A stretch of 15,086 nucleotides of DNA from Porticoccaceae bacterium (lineage in GTDB: Bacteria > Pseudomonadota > Gammaproteobacteria > Pseudomonadales > Porticoccaceae), in contig JALOAH010000085.1 of assembly GCA_023228865.1 (NCBI GenBank), positions 1 to 15,086 of the forward strand. The letters are read 5' to 3'. The translations under genes were made by a program, and so were the position numbers. The notes beneath the pieces were generated by a model. That model did not search any database. It was given only the letters and a program-made list of their open reading frames with translations, and was not told the origin of the DNA. How positions within the stretch are numbered: the stretch's first letter is position 1; each line of letters opens with the position of its first letter. This document shows positions 7,410-14,974 of this stretch, piece after piece.

Positions 7410-9566
7410 GTGACCACGACGCGAATCATTCTAATACTGATGTTATTCGTTATTGCGGGGATCTTCTTCGGCGCCGGCCTTGGCCAATACCTTACGCTAG
7501 ACTATCTGAAATCGCAGCAGGCCGCCTTGGATAGATTCCGACAACTGCATCCCATTGTAACCGCTGCAGGTTTTTTCACGCTGTATGTTGCCGTAACGGG
7601 GTTGTCTCTGCCCGGTGCGGCCTTGCTGACCCTGGCTGCAGGTGCGATTTTCGGCCTGTTGACGGGAACACTGATCGTTTCCTTTGCCTCATCTCTCGGA
7701 GCCACCATCGCCTTTCTGATCTCCCGCCTGCTCGTACGCGACATTGTGCAGAACCGTTTCGGTGAGCATTTGAAGGCGGCGAATCGGGGGATTGAGAAGG
7801 ATGGCTCTTTCTACCTGTTCATGCTCCGCCTCGTTCCGGCGTTCCCGTTTGTCGTGATCAACCTCGTCATGGGATTGACACCAATGCGGACCTGGAGCTT
7901 CTATTGGGTGAGTCAGATCGGGATGCTGGCGGGAACGCTCGTCTATGTAAACGCCGGCACCCGGATCGCACAACTTGAATCTCTCTCCGGCATCCTTTCT
8001 CCTGGCCTGATCGTTTCGTTGACCCTGCTCGGTATCTTCCCTCTGCTGGCCAAAAAGATCGTGGAACTGGTCAAATCACGACAGGCTCTACGCCACTATC
8101 CGAGACCGAAACGCTTTGACCGGGACTTGATCGTCATTGGTGCCGGCTCCGGTGGTCTGGTCAGTGCCTACCTCGGTGCAGCCGTCAAGGCCAAAGTGAG
8201 CCTGATCGAAAAACACCGCATGGGCGGTGACTGTCTGTACACCGGCTGCGTACCTTCGAAAGCACTCATACGTTCTGCGAAATTTCTCTCCCACACGCGC
8301 CGCGCCCAGGAGTTTGGTTTCACTTCCGCGAGTGTGGAATTCGATTTTGCCACGGTAATGGAGCGTGTCCAGCGCATCATCCGCACTATCGAACCGCACG
8401 ACTCTGTGGAACGTTACACGGCACTCGGCGTCGATTGCATTCAAGGCGAAGCGCGGATCACCTCACCCTACCGTATCGAGGTCAACGGCCGCACGCTGAC
8501 GACACGCAATATCATTGTCGCAACCGGCGGTCGACCGGCTATTCCGAGTATTCCCGGTATCGAGCAGACCGGCTACTGGACCTCTGATACCCTCTGGAAC
8601 CTGCGTACACTACCGCGCCGCCTGCTGATACTGGGCGGTGGACCGGTCGGCTGCGAACTCGCGCAATGCTTCGCCCGCTTCGGCAGCCAGGTCATTCAGC
8701 TGCAACGCGGCTCACTACTCATGAAGAAAGAAGATCCGGAATTTTCCATGATGTTAATGGAACGCCTGCGAAATGACGGCGTCGAGCTGCGCGTCGAACA
8801 CACGCCCAAAGCATTCCGGGTTGAGGATGGCCGCAAATTCCTGGTCGCAGAGTATGCCGGAGCTGACATCGAGATCGAATTCGATGAGTTATTGGTCGCT
8901 GTCGGCCGACGAGCGAACAGCCGTGGTTTCGGTCTTGAGGAACTTGGCGTTCCGCGGCGCAAAGACGGCACCATAGAAGTCGATGGCTACATGCGCACGA
9001 ATTATCCGAACATCTACGCCGTAGGTGATGTGGCGGGCCCCTATCAGTTCACGCATATGGCTGCACATCAAGCCTGGTATGCCGCCGTCAATGGTCTGTT
9101 CGGATCCTTCAAGAAATACCATGTCGATTATTCCGCAGTCCCATGGGCAACCTTTACGGATCCCGAGATTGCCCGCGTCGGGCTGAATGAGCAGGAGGCA
9201 AAAAAACAGGGTATCCCTTATGAGGCCACTACCTTTTCGCTCGCAGGGCTCGACCGTGCGATTACCGATGAAGAAGCTCACGGCCTCGTAAAAGTTCTGA
9301 CGGTACCCGGTAAAGATCGCATCCTGGGTGCGACGATTGCCGGAGAGCATGCCGGCGACCTCATCGCGGAATTTGTAACCGCAATGCGCCACGGTCTGGG
9401 GCTCAACAAAATTCTTGGCACCATTCATATCTATCCGACCCTGACCGAGGCGAACAAATATGTAGCCGGCCAATGGAAGCGTGAACACGCGCCCACAGGG
9501 ATTCTGGCCTGGGTCGAACGCTATCACACCTGGCGTCGAGGCGAATACCGGCAGTCATCTTCATGA
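7410..9566 (+). CDS. Bifunctional TVP38/TMEM64 (VTT) membrane domain fused to FAD-dependent disulfide-type oxidoreductase
   Basis: The 718-residue product joins two domains. Residues about 1-220 are a VTT/DedA-type membrane domain: an N-terminal helix, GLSLPGAALLTLAAGAIFG, FLISRLLVRD, and the LRLVPAFPFVVINLVMGLT signature. Residues about 235-700 form a class I pyridine-nucleotide disulfide oxidoreductase. It has the FAD-binding GAGSGG at 244-249, the redox motif GGDCLYTGCVPSK with Cys275 and Cys280, the NAD(P)-binding GGGPVG at 409-414, YAVGDVAG near 538, and a C-terminal dimerisation domain with HIYPTLTE at 673-680. Tyr675 occupies the place of the catalytic His of dihydrolipoamide dehydrogenase, as in mercuric-reductase-like proteins. 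There is no N-terminal metal-binding domain and no C-terminal cysteine pair, so mercury reduction is not supported. The GTG at 7410 is preferred because GAGG lies 9 bases upstream; a TTG at 7395 would overlap that site. The substrate is unknown; redox chemistry at the membrane is inferred. Confidence 0.93.
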   Translation: MTTTRIILILMLFVIAGIFFGAGLGQYLTLDYLKSQQAALDRFRQLHPIVTAAGFFTLYVAVTGLSLPGAALLTLAAGAIFGLLTGTLIVSFASSLGATIAFLISRLLVRDIVQNRFGEHLKAANRGIEKDGSFYLFMLRLVPAFPFVVINLVMGLTPMRTWSFYWVSQIGMLAGTLVYVNAGTRIAQLESLSGILSPGLIVSLTLLGIFPLLAKKIVELVKSRQALRHYPRPKRFDRDLIVIGAGSGGLVSAYLGAAVKAKVSLIEKHRMGGDCLYTGCVPSKALIRSAKFLSHTRRAQEFGFTSASVEFDFATVMERVQRIIRTIEPHDSVERYTALGVDCIQGEARITSPYRIEVNGRTLTTRNIIVATGGRPAIPSIPGIEQTGYWTSDTLWNLRTLPRRLLILGGGPVGCELAQCFARFGSQVIQLQRGSLLMKKEDPEFSMMLMERLRNDGVELRVEHTPKAFRVEDGRKFLVAEYAGADIEIEFDELLVAVGRRANSRGFGLEELGVPRRKDGTIEVDGYMRTNYPNIYAVGDVAGPYQFTHMAAHQAWYAAVNGLFGSFKKYHVDYSAVPWATFTDPEIARVGLNEQEAKKQGIPYEATTFSLAGLDRAITDEEAHGLVKVLTVPGKDRILGATIAGEHAGDLIAEFVTAMRHGLGLNKILGTIHIYPTLTEANKYVAGQWKREHAPTGILAWVERYHTWRRGEYRQSSS

Positions 9567-9634
9567 CCTACAATATCCACACCCACATAGGCACCGCAAT
9601 AAAACACTGAACATAGACAGCTGGGAATGGAGTT

Positions 9635-11755
9635 ATGACACGACTTCAGCTTGGACGTAGCACCTGTGGTGAACTTGCACAGGCGATGGACCACGAATGG
9701 CTGGTCACAAACGGTATCGGCGGCTTTTCCTCAGGCACGATCTGCGACACGAATACACGTCGTTATCACGGCCTGTTGATCGCCTCACTCGCTCCACCCC
9801 TGGCACGGACACTCTTGGTCGCGGCTATGGATATCACCGTGACATATGCGTCGAACGAGTATCCGCTGGCAACTCACGAGTACGCTGACGGCACCGTCAC
9901 ACCGCAGGGTTATTTATATCTGGAATCGTTTCACCTTGATCAGGGTATGCCCGTGTGGCGCTATGCCATTGCCGATGCCCTGCTGGAAAAACGTATTCTG
10001 ATGCAGCCCGGACATAACACGACCTGTGTGAACCTCCGTGTTGTGCGTGCCAGCGATGCATTGCAGCTGGACTTGACGCCACTATGCACCTACCGCGATC
10101 ACCACAGCCACACGCACGGTGACTGGCGGCTTGGCATGCGTGAGATTCCGAACGGCTGCGAGGTCGAGGCCTTTGCTGGGGCGCAGCCCTATCGCTTAAC
10201 CTGTGCCGGCGCATGCTTCATAACCGACTCGGATTGGTACTGGAATTTCAGGCATCGTGCTGAAAGCCTACGCGGACTGGATGACACTGAAAATCTGTTC
10301 CGGCCGGGCCGGTTTGTGCTATCGCTCGAACAGGGTGAACAGGCAACCGTCGTTCTATCCACTGACTTGGGCACTCCGCCAGATTTCGCCGCACTCCGCG
10401 GGAAAGCTGAGCGCCACAATGCTGTACTACTCGACAAATTACCTGCCGATACCCCATGCTGGATTCGACAACTCGCGCTGGCCGCTGATCAGTTCATCGT
10501 TGATCGTTATCAAGATGGGCATACGGTAGGCAAGACCATCATCGCTGGTTATCCCTGGTTTGGCGATTGGGGGCGTGACACCATGATCGCTCTGCCGGGG
10601 TTGACGCTCACTACCCGGCGTTATGAAGAAGCCGCCGCCATACTGCATACCTTCGCCGAATATATCAGTGACGGCATGCTGCCAAATCGCTTTCCCGACG
10701 GTGGTGAAGCCCCCGAATACAATACCGTCGATGCCACACTCTGGTATTTCCACGCCGTCGATCAGTACACCCGACTCAGCAGCGATACAGCGCTTGCTGC
10801 CGAACTCTATCCGGTACTGGCCGACATCATCGAGTGGCATCGGCGCGGGACACGCTATGGTATTGGCATGGATCCAGTGGACGGTCTACTGGCAGCCGGG
10901 CAGGACGGCGTACAACTGACCTGGATGGATGCCAAAGTCGGTGACTGGGTGGTGACACCACGTATCGGTAAATGCGTGGAGATCAACGCGCTCTGGTACA
11001 ACGCCCTGCGCGTGATGGAAGGATTGGCGGAGCAATTGAGGAAAGGGCCAGAGGTTGCCGGTTTTCGGCGCGCCGCTGAATTGGTCGAACACAGTTTTCA
11101 ACGCTTCTGGAATCCGCAACGCGCAGCACTGTACGACGTGATCGACGGACCAGGGGGTGATCCTGATCAGGATGGACGCCGTTACGATGGTCGCTTGCGT
11201 CCCAATCAGATCTTCGCCGTCGCTCTACCCCACAGCCCCTTGGATTCCGACCGGCAAAAAGCGGTTGTCGATAGCTGTGCACGTGCGCTGCTGACATCCC
11301 ACGGTCTGCGCAGTCTCGCACCCGGCGAGCCGGGTTATGCAGCGCATTACCTGGGCGGGCCATGGGAACGTGACGGTGCCTATCATCAGGGCACTGTCTG
11401 GGCCTGGCTTATTGGACCCTTTGTCGACGCGCATTATCGGGTGTATGGCGATGTCGCGATAGCCCGATCATTCCTCGAACCACTTGCACTGCATCTGCAG
11501 TCTGCCTGCCTGGGCAGCATCAGTGAGATCTTCGACGCCGACCCACCCTTCACCGCACGCGGTTGCTTTGCCCAAGCCTGGAGTGTCGCCGAAGTGCTGC
11601 GCACCTGGGTAAATCTGCACTCCTACGAAGCTGCTCAGCAACTGAGCCCTCGCAAACAGGCGCACGAGCTGACGAAATTTAGCTTCACTGATTCGCGAAC
11701 GGATCGCATACCTGTTTTTCATAGCCATGACAGTAGGTTAGACTCATTTTACTAA
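9635..11755 (+). CDS. Amylo-alpha-1,6-glucosidase / glycogen debranching enzyme (GH133-type)
   Basis: The 706-residue product has the two-part architecture of bacterial and archaeal debranching enzymes. An N-terminal beta-sandwich domain (residues about 1-270) begins with CGELAQAMDHEWLVTNGIGGF and NTRRYHGLL. The C-terminal (alpha/alpha)6 barrel (about 285-660) carries GDWGRDT at 310-316, DGGEAPEYNTVDATLW from 355, WMDAKVGDWVVTPRIGKCVEINALWY, GRLRPNQIFA, and PWERDGAYHQGT at 576-587. The acidic residues Asp311, Asp315, Glu358, Asp366 and Asp580 are in the conserved blocks that hold the catalytic acids. It would hydrolyse alpha-1,6 branch stubs in glycogen. ATG at 9635 gives the usual N-terminus; GGAG is only 2 bases upstream and GGGA further out, so the ribosome site is unusual. 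About 45 residues after AEVLRTWVNLH are not typical of the family. The gene follows the oxidoreductase by 68 bp with no visible terminator, so co-transcription is possible. Confidence 0.93.
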   Translation: MTRLQLGRSTCGELAQAMDHEWLVTNGIGGFSSGTICDTNTRRYHGLLIASLAPPLARTLLVAAMDITVTYASNEYPLATHEYADGTVTPQGYLYLESFHLDQGMPVWRYAIADALLEKRILMQPGHNTTCVNLRVVRASDALQLDLTPLCTYRDHHSHTHGDWRLGMREIPNGCEVEAFAGAQPYRLTCAGACFITDSDWYWNFRHRAESLRGLDDTENLFRPGRFVLSLEQGEQATVVLSTDLGTPPDFAALRGKAERHNAVLLDKLPADTPCWIRQLALAADQFIVDRYQDGHTVGKTIIAGYPWFGDWGRDTMIALPGLTLTTRRYEEAAAILHTFAEYISDGMLPNRFPDGGEAPEYNTVDATLWYFHAVDQYTRLSSDTALAAELYPVLADIIEWHRRGTRYGIGMDPVDGLLAAGQDGVQLTWMDAKVGDWVVTPRIGKCVEINALWYNALRVMEGLAEQLRKGPEVAGFRRAAELVEHSFQRFWNPQRAALYDVIDGPGGDPDQDGRRYDGRLRPNQIFAVALPHSPLDSDRQKAVVDSCARALLTSHGLRSLAPGEPGYAAHYLGGPWERDGAYHQGTVWAWLIGPFVDAHYRVYGDVAIARSFLEPLALHLQSACLGSISEIFDADPPFTARGCFAQAWSVAEVLRTWVNLHSYEAAQQLSPRKQAHELTKFSFTDSRTDRIPVFHSHDSRLDSFY

Positions 11756-11801
11756 CCCTCAACTAGTCATGACCCTTACGCTAATTCAACGTTTTTTTGG
11801 G

Positions 11802-11823
11802 ATTTGGCGGAGCGGGCGGGATT
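11802..11823 (-). repeat. tRNA-3'-end-like repeat, copy 1
   Basis: A 22-bp segment reading ATTTGGCGGAGCGGG then CGGGATT on the plus strand. On the minus strand it ends in CGCTCCGCCA, which resembles the acceptor stem plus CCA of a tRNA, preceded by ATCCCGCC as in the 3' side of a T-stem. It differs from copy 2 by one base (C for A). No complete tRNA can be folded around it. Confidence 0.7.
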
Positions 11824-11827
11824 ATTC

Positions 11828-11898
11828 GGGCGCTGTGCGCCCTCACCCCTCCGGGGCCGCCTCCGCTGCGCTCCGGCGTTCTCCACGGCCTCCGGCCG
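11828..11898. repeat. Cluster of short GC-rich hairpins inside the repeat module
   Basis: Three perfect small hairpins with 3-base loops occur within 71 bp: GGGCGC-TGT-GCGCCC (11828-11842), CCCC-TCC-GGGG (11846-11856) and CGGCC-TCC-GGCCG (11886-11898). CTCCGCTGCGCTCCGG lies between them. The dense packing of palindromes resembles repetitive extragenic elements found in multiple genome copies; that multiplicity cannot be seen within this window. Confidence 0.6.
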
Positions 11899-11942
11899 CT
11901 CCGTCGAACCGCAGGGTCCTCATCAAAGCCGCCTACTTCACC

Positions 11943-11979
11943 AAATAAAAAAGGCCCCACACGGGGGCCTTCTTTATTT
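11943..11979. terminator. Strong bidirectional intrinsic terminator
   Basis: AAGGCCCC (11951-11958) pairs with GGGGCCTT (11964-11971) around a 5-base loop, and the flanking A-rich and T-rich tracts extend the stem to about 15 bp. The plus strand ends in TTCTTTATTT and the minus strand in CCTTTTTTATTT, so it can stop transcription from both sides. It sits between the convergent debranching-enzyme gene and the accessory operon, as expected for a shared terminator. Confidence 0.9.
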
Positions 11980-11997
11980 GGCGGAGAGGGCGGGATT
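11976..11997 (-). repeat. tRNA-3'-end-like repeat, copy 2
   Basis: ATTTGGCGGAGAGGG then CGGGATT on the plus strand, 21 of 22 bases identical to copy 1 and 174 bp away from it. On the minus strand it reads ATCCCGCCCTCTCCGCCA, very like the 3' end of a serine-type tRNA with encoded CCA. It runs straight into the terminator, as a real tRNA gene would. The expected GTTCGA T-loop is absent, replaced by a GGATTC-TTA-GAATCC palindrome. Confidence 0.7.
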
Positions 11998-12180
11998 CTT
12001 AGAATCCACCATAATCGCCTTTATTACCAAGTACGTAAAACCACGCCTTTTCCGTCTGGTGTACCACCAAGGTGGTTCAAAATTCGATCATGTGACTTAG
12101 TTTGCCTGAAGTAGATGTCGCTAGCAACGAGTTCAATCGATCAGCAACAGGCTGAAGACCGTCTCCAATCTCAGGCCGAC

Positions 12181-13194
12181 TCACGCAGCCACCTCAGTTG
12201 TCCTAGCCCGCGCGTCTATGCTCAGCACATCTTCTGCCGCTTTGTACGTGGAGACTTGCAGCCCCGCCTTGAAGCTTGCGGCCGATGTTTCTGCGGCGAA
12301 TGCACCTTCAAATACTTTGAGACCAAGACCAATATCCCAGACATAATCCCCGAATCTAATGAATCGATCATGGTGAAGGCCACCGAAGACACTGTTCGGC
12401 AACATAATAATTTTCACTCGCTTCGTGAATCGTCGCTGCAAACGACCCATTACTGCCTTTATCTCTGACTGGACATCCTCGAGTGTAACGTTCCTTTGAT
12501 TGAGTTCATGAGTCCATGCTGAATACAAAGTCACATATCGCTTACCGGTAGCGTCCGCATCCAAAAGACGCAGAAACCGTTCCAAACCGGAGAGCTTGTC
12601 TTGCGTGCATTCATAATGCTGAGACACCGCATAGCGATCTACGATAACCACTTGCTTAACCGGTGCTTTCGCCAGCAGCTCAAAGCGCGTATGCCATAAA
12701 TCTGAATATTTTTGCCCGGCAGGTATATGTTGACCTGCGACAGTCATTGCTTGAGAGAATGTTTGTGCCTGTGAGGCTGCAAGTAAGCGGCATACCTCTA
12801 GCGATGGATGTGAAGGTAGTATACGCGAGAGTTCCTCATCACCCAGACCAAACTCTACCTCTGCCTTTGTATCGTCAAGTAGAACTATTTTTGCTGATTG
12901 CGCAAGCCAATCCAGGCACACGTCATTATTGCAGGTAACGCCATCCCATTGCGCATTACAAGGCAGAATAGGCAGCCGCTCTATCAACTCCTGCCATAGA
13001 GGACGTAATTTTTGCGGCAATGCATCAATAGATTTTTTTATTATGGAATCTTGAAACATCTGCCCATCATGTATGAGAATCCCAATTCTCTGCCATGTAT
13101 CTAGCAATCCCTTGTGGCAGGCTAACTGCTGTGCGGGTGTCCAGGCAACATCTGGCGCCAGACTATCACTATCAATCACGAACGGAACAAGCAT
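12181..13194 (-). CDS. Unrecognised 337-residue protein with PLD-like (MIT_C-like) C-terminal half; putative effector of the ATPase operon
   Basis: I do not recognise the whole protein. The N-terminal half (1-175) starts with VPFVIDSDSLAPD, with Asp8 and Asp10 at the end of a predicted strand, then GILIHDG (Asp43) and KIVLLDDTKAE (Asp107, Asp108). Such acids after short strands could form a metal site of PIN-like type, but this is weak. The C-terminal half (about 180-300) shows QVVIVDRYAV, GLERFLRLLD, RYVTLYSAWTHE, then VKIIMLPNSVFGGLHHDRFIRF (His275-Asp276-Arg277) and VWDIGLGLKVFEG. This strand order with H-D-R and a GxGLxxF turn resembles single phospholipase-D-like domains of the MIT C-terminal type. 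The ATG lies 2 bases after the stop of the ATPase gene, so translation is probably coupled. Four cysteines (79, 88, 93, 135) are scattered with no clear zinc motif. Nuclease, phosphodiesterase or pure binding roles are all possible. Confidence 0.8.
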   Translation of the reverse strand: MLVPFVIDSDSLAPDVAWTPAQQLACHKGLLDTWQRIGILIHDGQMFQDSIIKKSIDALPQKLRPLWQELIERLPILPCNAQWDGVTCNNDVCLDWLAQSAKIVLLDDTKAEVEFGLGDEELSRILPSHPSLEVCRLLAASQAQTFSQAMTVAGQHIPAGQKYSDLWHTRFELLAKAPVKQVVIVDRYAVSQHYECTQDKLSGLERFLRLLDADATGKRYVTLYSAWTHELNQRNVTLEDVQSEIKAVMGRLQRRFTKRVKIIMLPNSVFGGLHHDRFIRFGDYVWDIGLGLKVFEGAFAAETSAASFKAGLQVSTYKAAEDVLSIDARARTTEVAA

Positions 13195-13196
13195 CT

Positions 13197-14903
13197 TTAC
13201 CGTCCCGCGAATTTTTCATGATAGGACTCCTCGAAAAAGCCGCCAGGCCATTTGTCGATAAAGTCACCGTCCTCATCCACACGGAGATCTAAAATCCGGC
13301 TCCCGCGCCCAGGAAGAGGCTCAACATAAAGCACTGCAATATCTTCAGGACGTAAACGCCCCTCCCGAATTCTACGCAAGATACGCAGAATCAAGTGTTC
13401 GCTATGGGTTTCCAGAATGAAGCGGTTCTTCTGCTCACCGGTTGCCGCCTCGATAAACACATCAGCTAATTCCGCCTGCAAAGCAGGATGCAGGTGGATC
13501 TCTGGCTGCTCCATTGCAATCAATTTATTTTTTGATGCGTATGCCATCACCAGCACGGGTAGCACCTGGGTAATGCCAATACCCACATCCCGATGCGTAA
13601 CCGGTGTGCTATTTCTCAGATCAAAGAGAATGAGTTCACTGATTTCTCCAGCATTCGCTAGTGCAGATTTCATTAGCCTGACTGCAATGTCCGCGTCCCA
13701 TTCTGACCAGGGATCATGAGACCCTTCTTGAGTTTCATGCTCGTAATTATTATCCACAAAGCCTAGTGATTCGATGATCTCGAAGCCTTCCTCTGACAAT
13801 TCGCCTGAACGCTCCCTAATCCAATCGAAGGCCTGGACTACACCTTGAATCCACCTCTCCAGCGCCTCCCCTTCTTGCTCCGGTGCGATAAGCTTCCTCA
13901 CCTTCAACTCATAGGGTGTTCGCAATACGTCAGAACCAAGCCATCGATTCACGGCATGTCTCACGTTATCGTCTCTTCTGACAACATCCCATGCATAACC
14001 GCCGCCAGCATACCAATTCGCATCCTCATGTTCTGAGAAAGCCAAATGCCGGGGCGGGAAAGATCGTAGCGGACCGAGGTATATGAACTTCTTGAGTTCC
14101 TGCGCCAGGACGTGGCTAGATCCCTTAATCAATTCGTCCAACATGCGTGGAAAGAAGAAATTTATCGCATTGGCCAGATCTTCATTTCTGTTACCTTTGC
14201 TAACAGGAAACAGTGCAGGTTGCTCTGCGTCTCCTGAGCCATCTGCCCGAAAGATTAGACCTTCCGGGAACAGACGTGCGACATGTGTACTGAGTTCCGG
14301 AACCATTTCATCGATGACATCGCCAATCCCCTCGAAATCCTTGTCCGTGATTGTTTCCGTAGTTGTTGCTGTGGTTACAATCGCCTTGAGCACTTCTCGA
14401 AAAACCGTATGCGAATGATTTAAACGGTCCAGGCGTAACCTGCCGTCCCTCCGCCGGCTCATACGCAGCAATAGTTGCTCATCACCAAGTAGCTCGTAAG
14501 AAGATACAGCCGGCTCTGCTCCCGGCAGTGGACGCTCCTCGTTATCTAGCTCAACACCTATGGTCAGTACAATCTTCAACGTCTGAACGGTAGCTAGAAG
14601 CTCTGCCAATCGACCATGCAGCGTGGAAACATCCAGCTCAGCACCCCACTCCATACGGCGTTTTGCTTCGGCACGATGGATATATTGGCGAAAGCCACCC
14701 AGGTCGATGGCACTACCTCCGACTTCGGTCTTGAAAATATCCAGACGCCCGGTGCGTTCCGCCTCGCTAGCCAAGGCGAGGCTATGAATGAAGCTGGACT
14801 TTCCCGCACTGTTAGGACCGAAAATGAGAGTGATAGGCCGGATGGGTATGTGCTGAGTTTCGGCGAACGCCTTGAAGTTTCCGGTGAAGAGAGTTTTTAT
14901 CAT
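13197..14903 (-). CDS. OLD/AAA-type ATPase with DUF3696-like C-terminus; first gene of a putative defence operon
   Basis: The 568-residue product is an SMC/ABC-like ATPase of the AAA_15/AAA_21 group. Walker A is GPNSAGKSS at 29-37, just after the N-terminal strands (GNFKAF is typical). A long divergent insertion (about 90-430) follows. The ABC-signature-like DVGIGITQVLPVL starts at Asp439. Walker B is IAMEQPEIHLHP with Glu465 and Glu468. The switch ETHSEHLILR has His500. The end, RVDEDGDFIDKWPGGFFEE, is the signature of the DUF3696 C-terminal region. There is no TOPRIM domain, so it is not a classical OLD nuclease on its own; the nuclease-like part may be the downstream partner. Similar ATPases power or sense in Septu, Gabija-like and PARIS-type anti-phage systems; membership in any named system is not supported. 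AAGG is 7 bases before the ATG. Only 67 bp separate the start from the target duplication of an IS element. Confidence 0.9.
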   Translation of the reverse strand: MIKTLFTGNFKAFAETQHIPIRPITLIFGPNSAGKSSFIHSLALASEAERTGRLDIFKTEVGGSAIDLGGFRQYIHRAEAKRRMEWGAELDVSTLHGRLAELLATVQTLKIVLTIGVELDNEERPLPGAEPAVSSYELLGDEQLLLRMSRRRDGRLRLDRLNHSHTVFREVLKAIVTTATTTETITDKDFEGIGDVIDEMVPELSTHVARLFPEGLIFRADGSGDAEQPALFPVSKGNRNEDLANAINFFFPRMLDELIKGSSHVLAQELKKFIYLGPLRSFPPRHLAFSEHEDANWYAGGGYAWDVVRRDDNVRHAVNRWLGSDVLRTPYELKVRKLIAPEQEGEALERWIQGVVQAFDWIRERSGELSEEGFEIIESLGFVDNNYEHETQEGSHDPWSEWDADIAVRLMKSALANAGEISELILFDLRNSTPVTHRDVGIGITQVLPVLVMAYASKNKLIAMEQPEIHLHPALQAELADVFIEAATGEQKNRFILETHSEHLILRILRRIREGRLRPEDIAVLYVEPLPGRGSRILDLRVDEDGDFIDKWPGGFFEESYHEKFAGR

Positions 14904-14970
14904 TGCGCACCTTCTTAGATGTAATGCTTGAATGGCAATGGCGGCTTCTCATGCGCATCCGGGGTTGCTG

Positions 14971-14974
14971 TTAG
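14971..14974. repeat. Left target-site duplication of the IS element (TTAG)
   Basis: TTAG directly precedes the putative IS end GGCAACTCTGATTAAG. IS5-group elements duplicate a 4-base YTAR target, which TTAG fits. The second copy would lie beyond the window. Confidence 0.5.

Larger units (their letters stand above)
11756..12180. other. Intergenic region between convergent genes, with repeats and a terminator
   Basis: The 425 bp lie between the plus-strand debranching enzyme and the minus-strand accessory operon. They hold two tRNA-end-like repeats, a GC hairpin cluster and a bidirectional terminator, annotated separately. Beyond these is a short palindrome GGATTC-TTA-GAATCC at 11994-12008, overlapping the second repeat, and ACCACC-AA-GGTGGT at 12063-12076. 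Plus-strand frames translate as glycine/proline-rich repeat product containing GGEGGI, a familiar artefact of such repeats, not a gene. Confidence 0.6.

Noticed and set aside
8889..9527. A 212-codon minus-strand frame inside the oxidoreductase
   Set aside because: Antisense to conserved NAD- and dimerisation-domain motifs of the real gene.
7410..9566. Annotation as mercuric reductase (merA)
   Set aside because: No heavy-metal-binding N-terminal domain, no C-terminal vicinal cysteines and no mer genes nearby; the membrane VTT fusion points to another role.
11976..12075. A complete tRNA on the minus strand ending at the CTCCGCCA sequence
   Set aside because: No T-loop GTTC, anticodon arm or matching 5' acceptor strand can be found upstream; only the last 18 or so bases are tRNA-like.
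11797..12114. Two plus-strand frames of about 100 codons with GGEGGI-type repeats
   Set aside because: They translate the tRNA-tail repeats, GC hairpins and terminator; such glycine/proline-rich products are known artefacts of these repeats.
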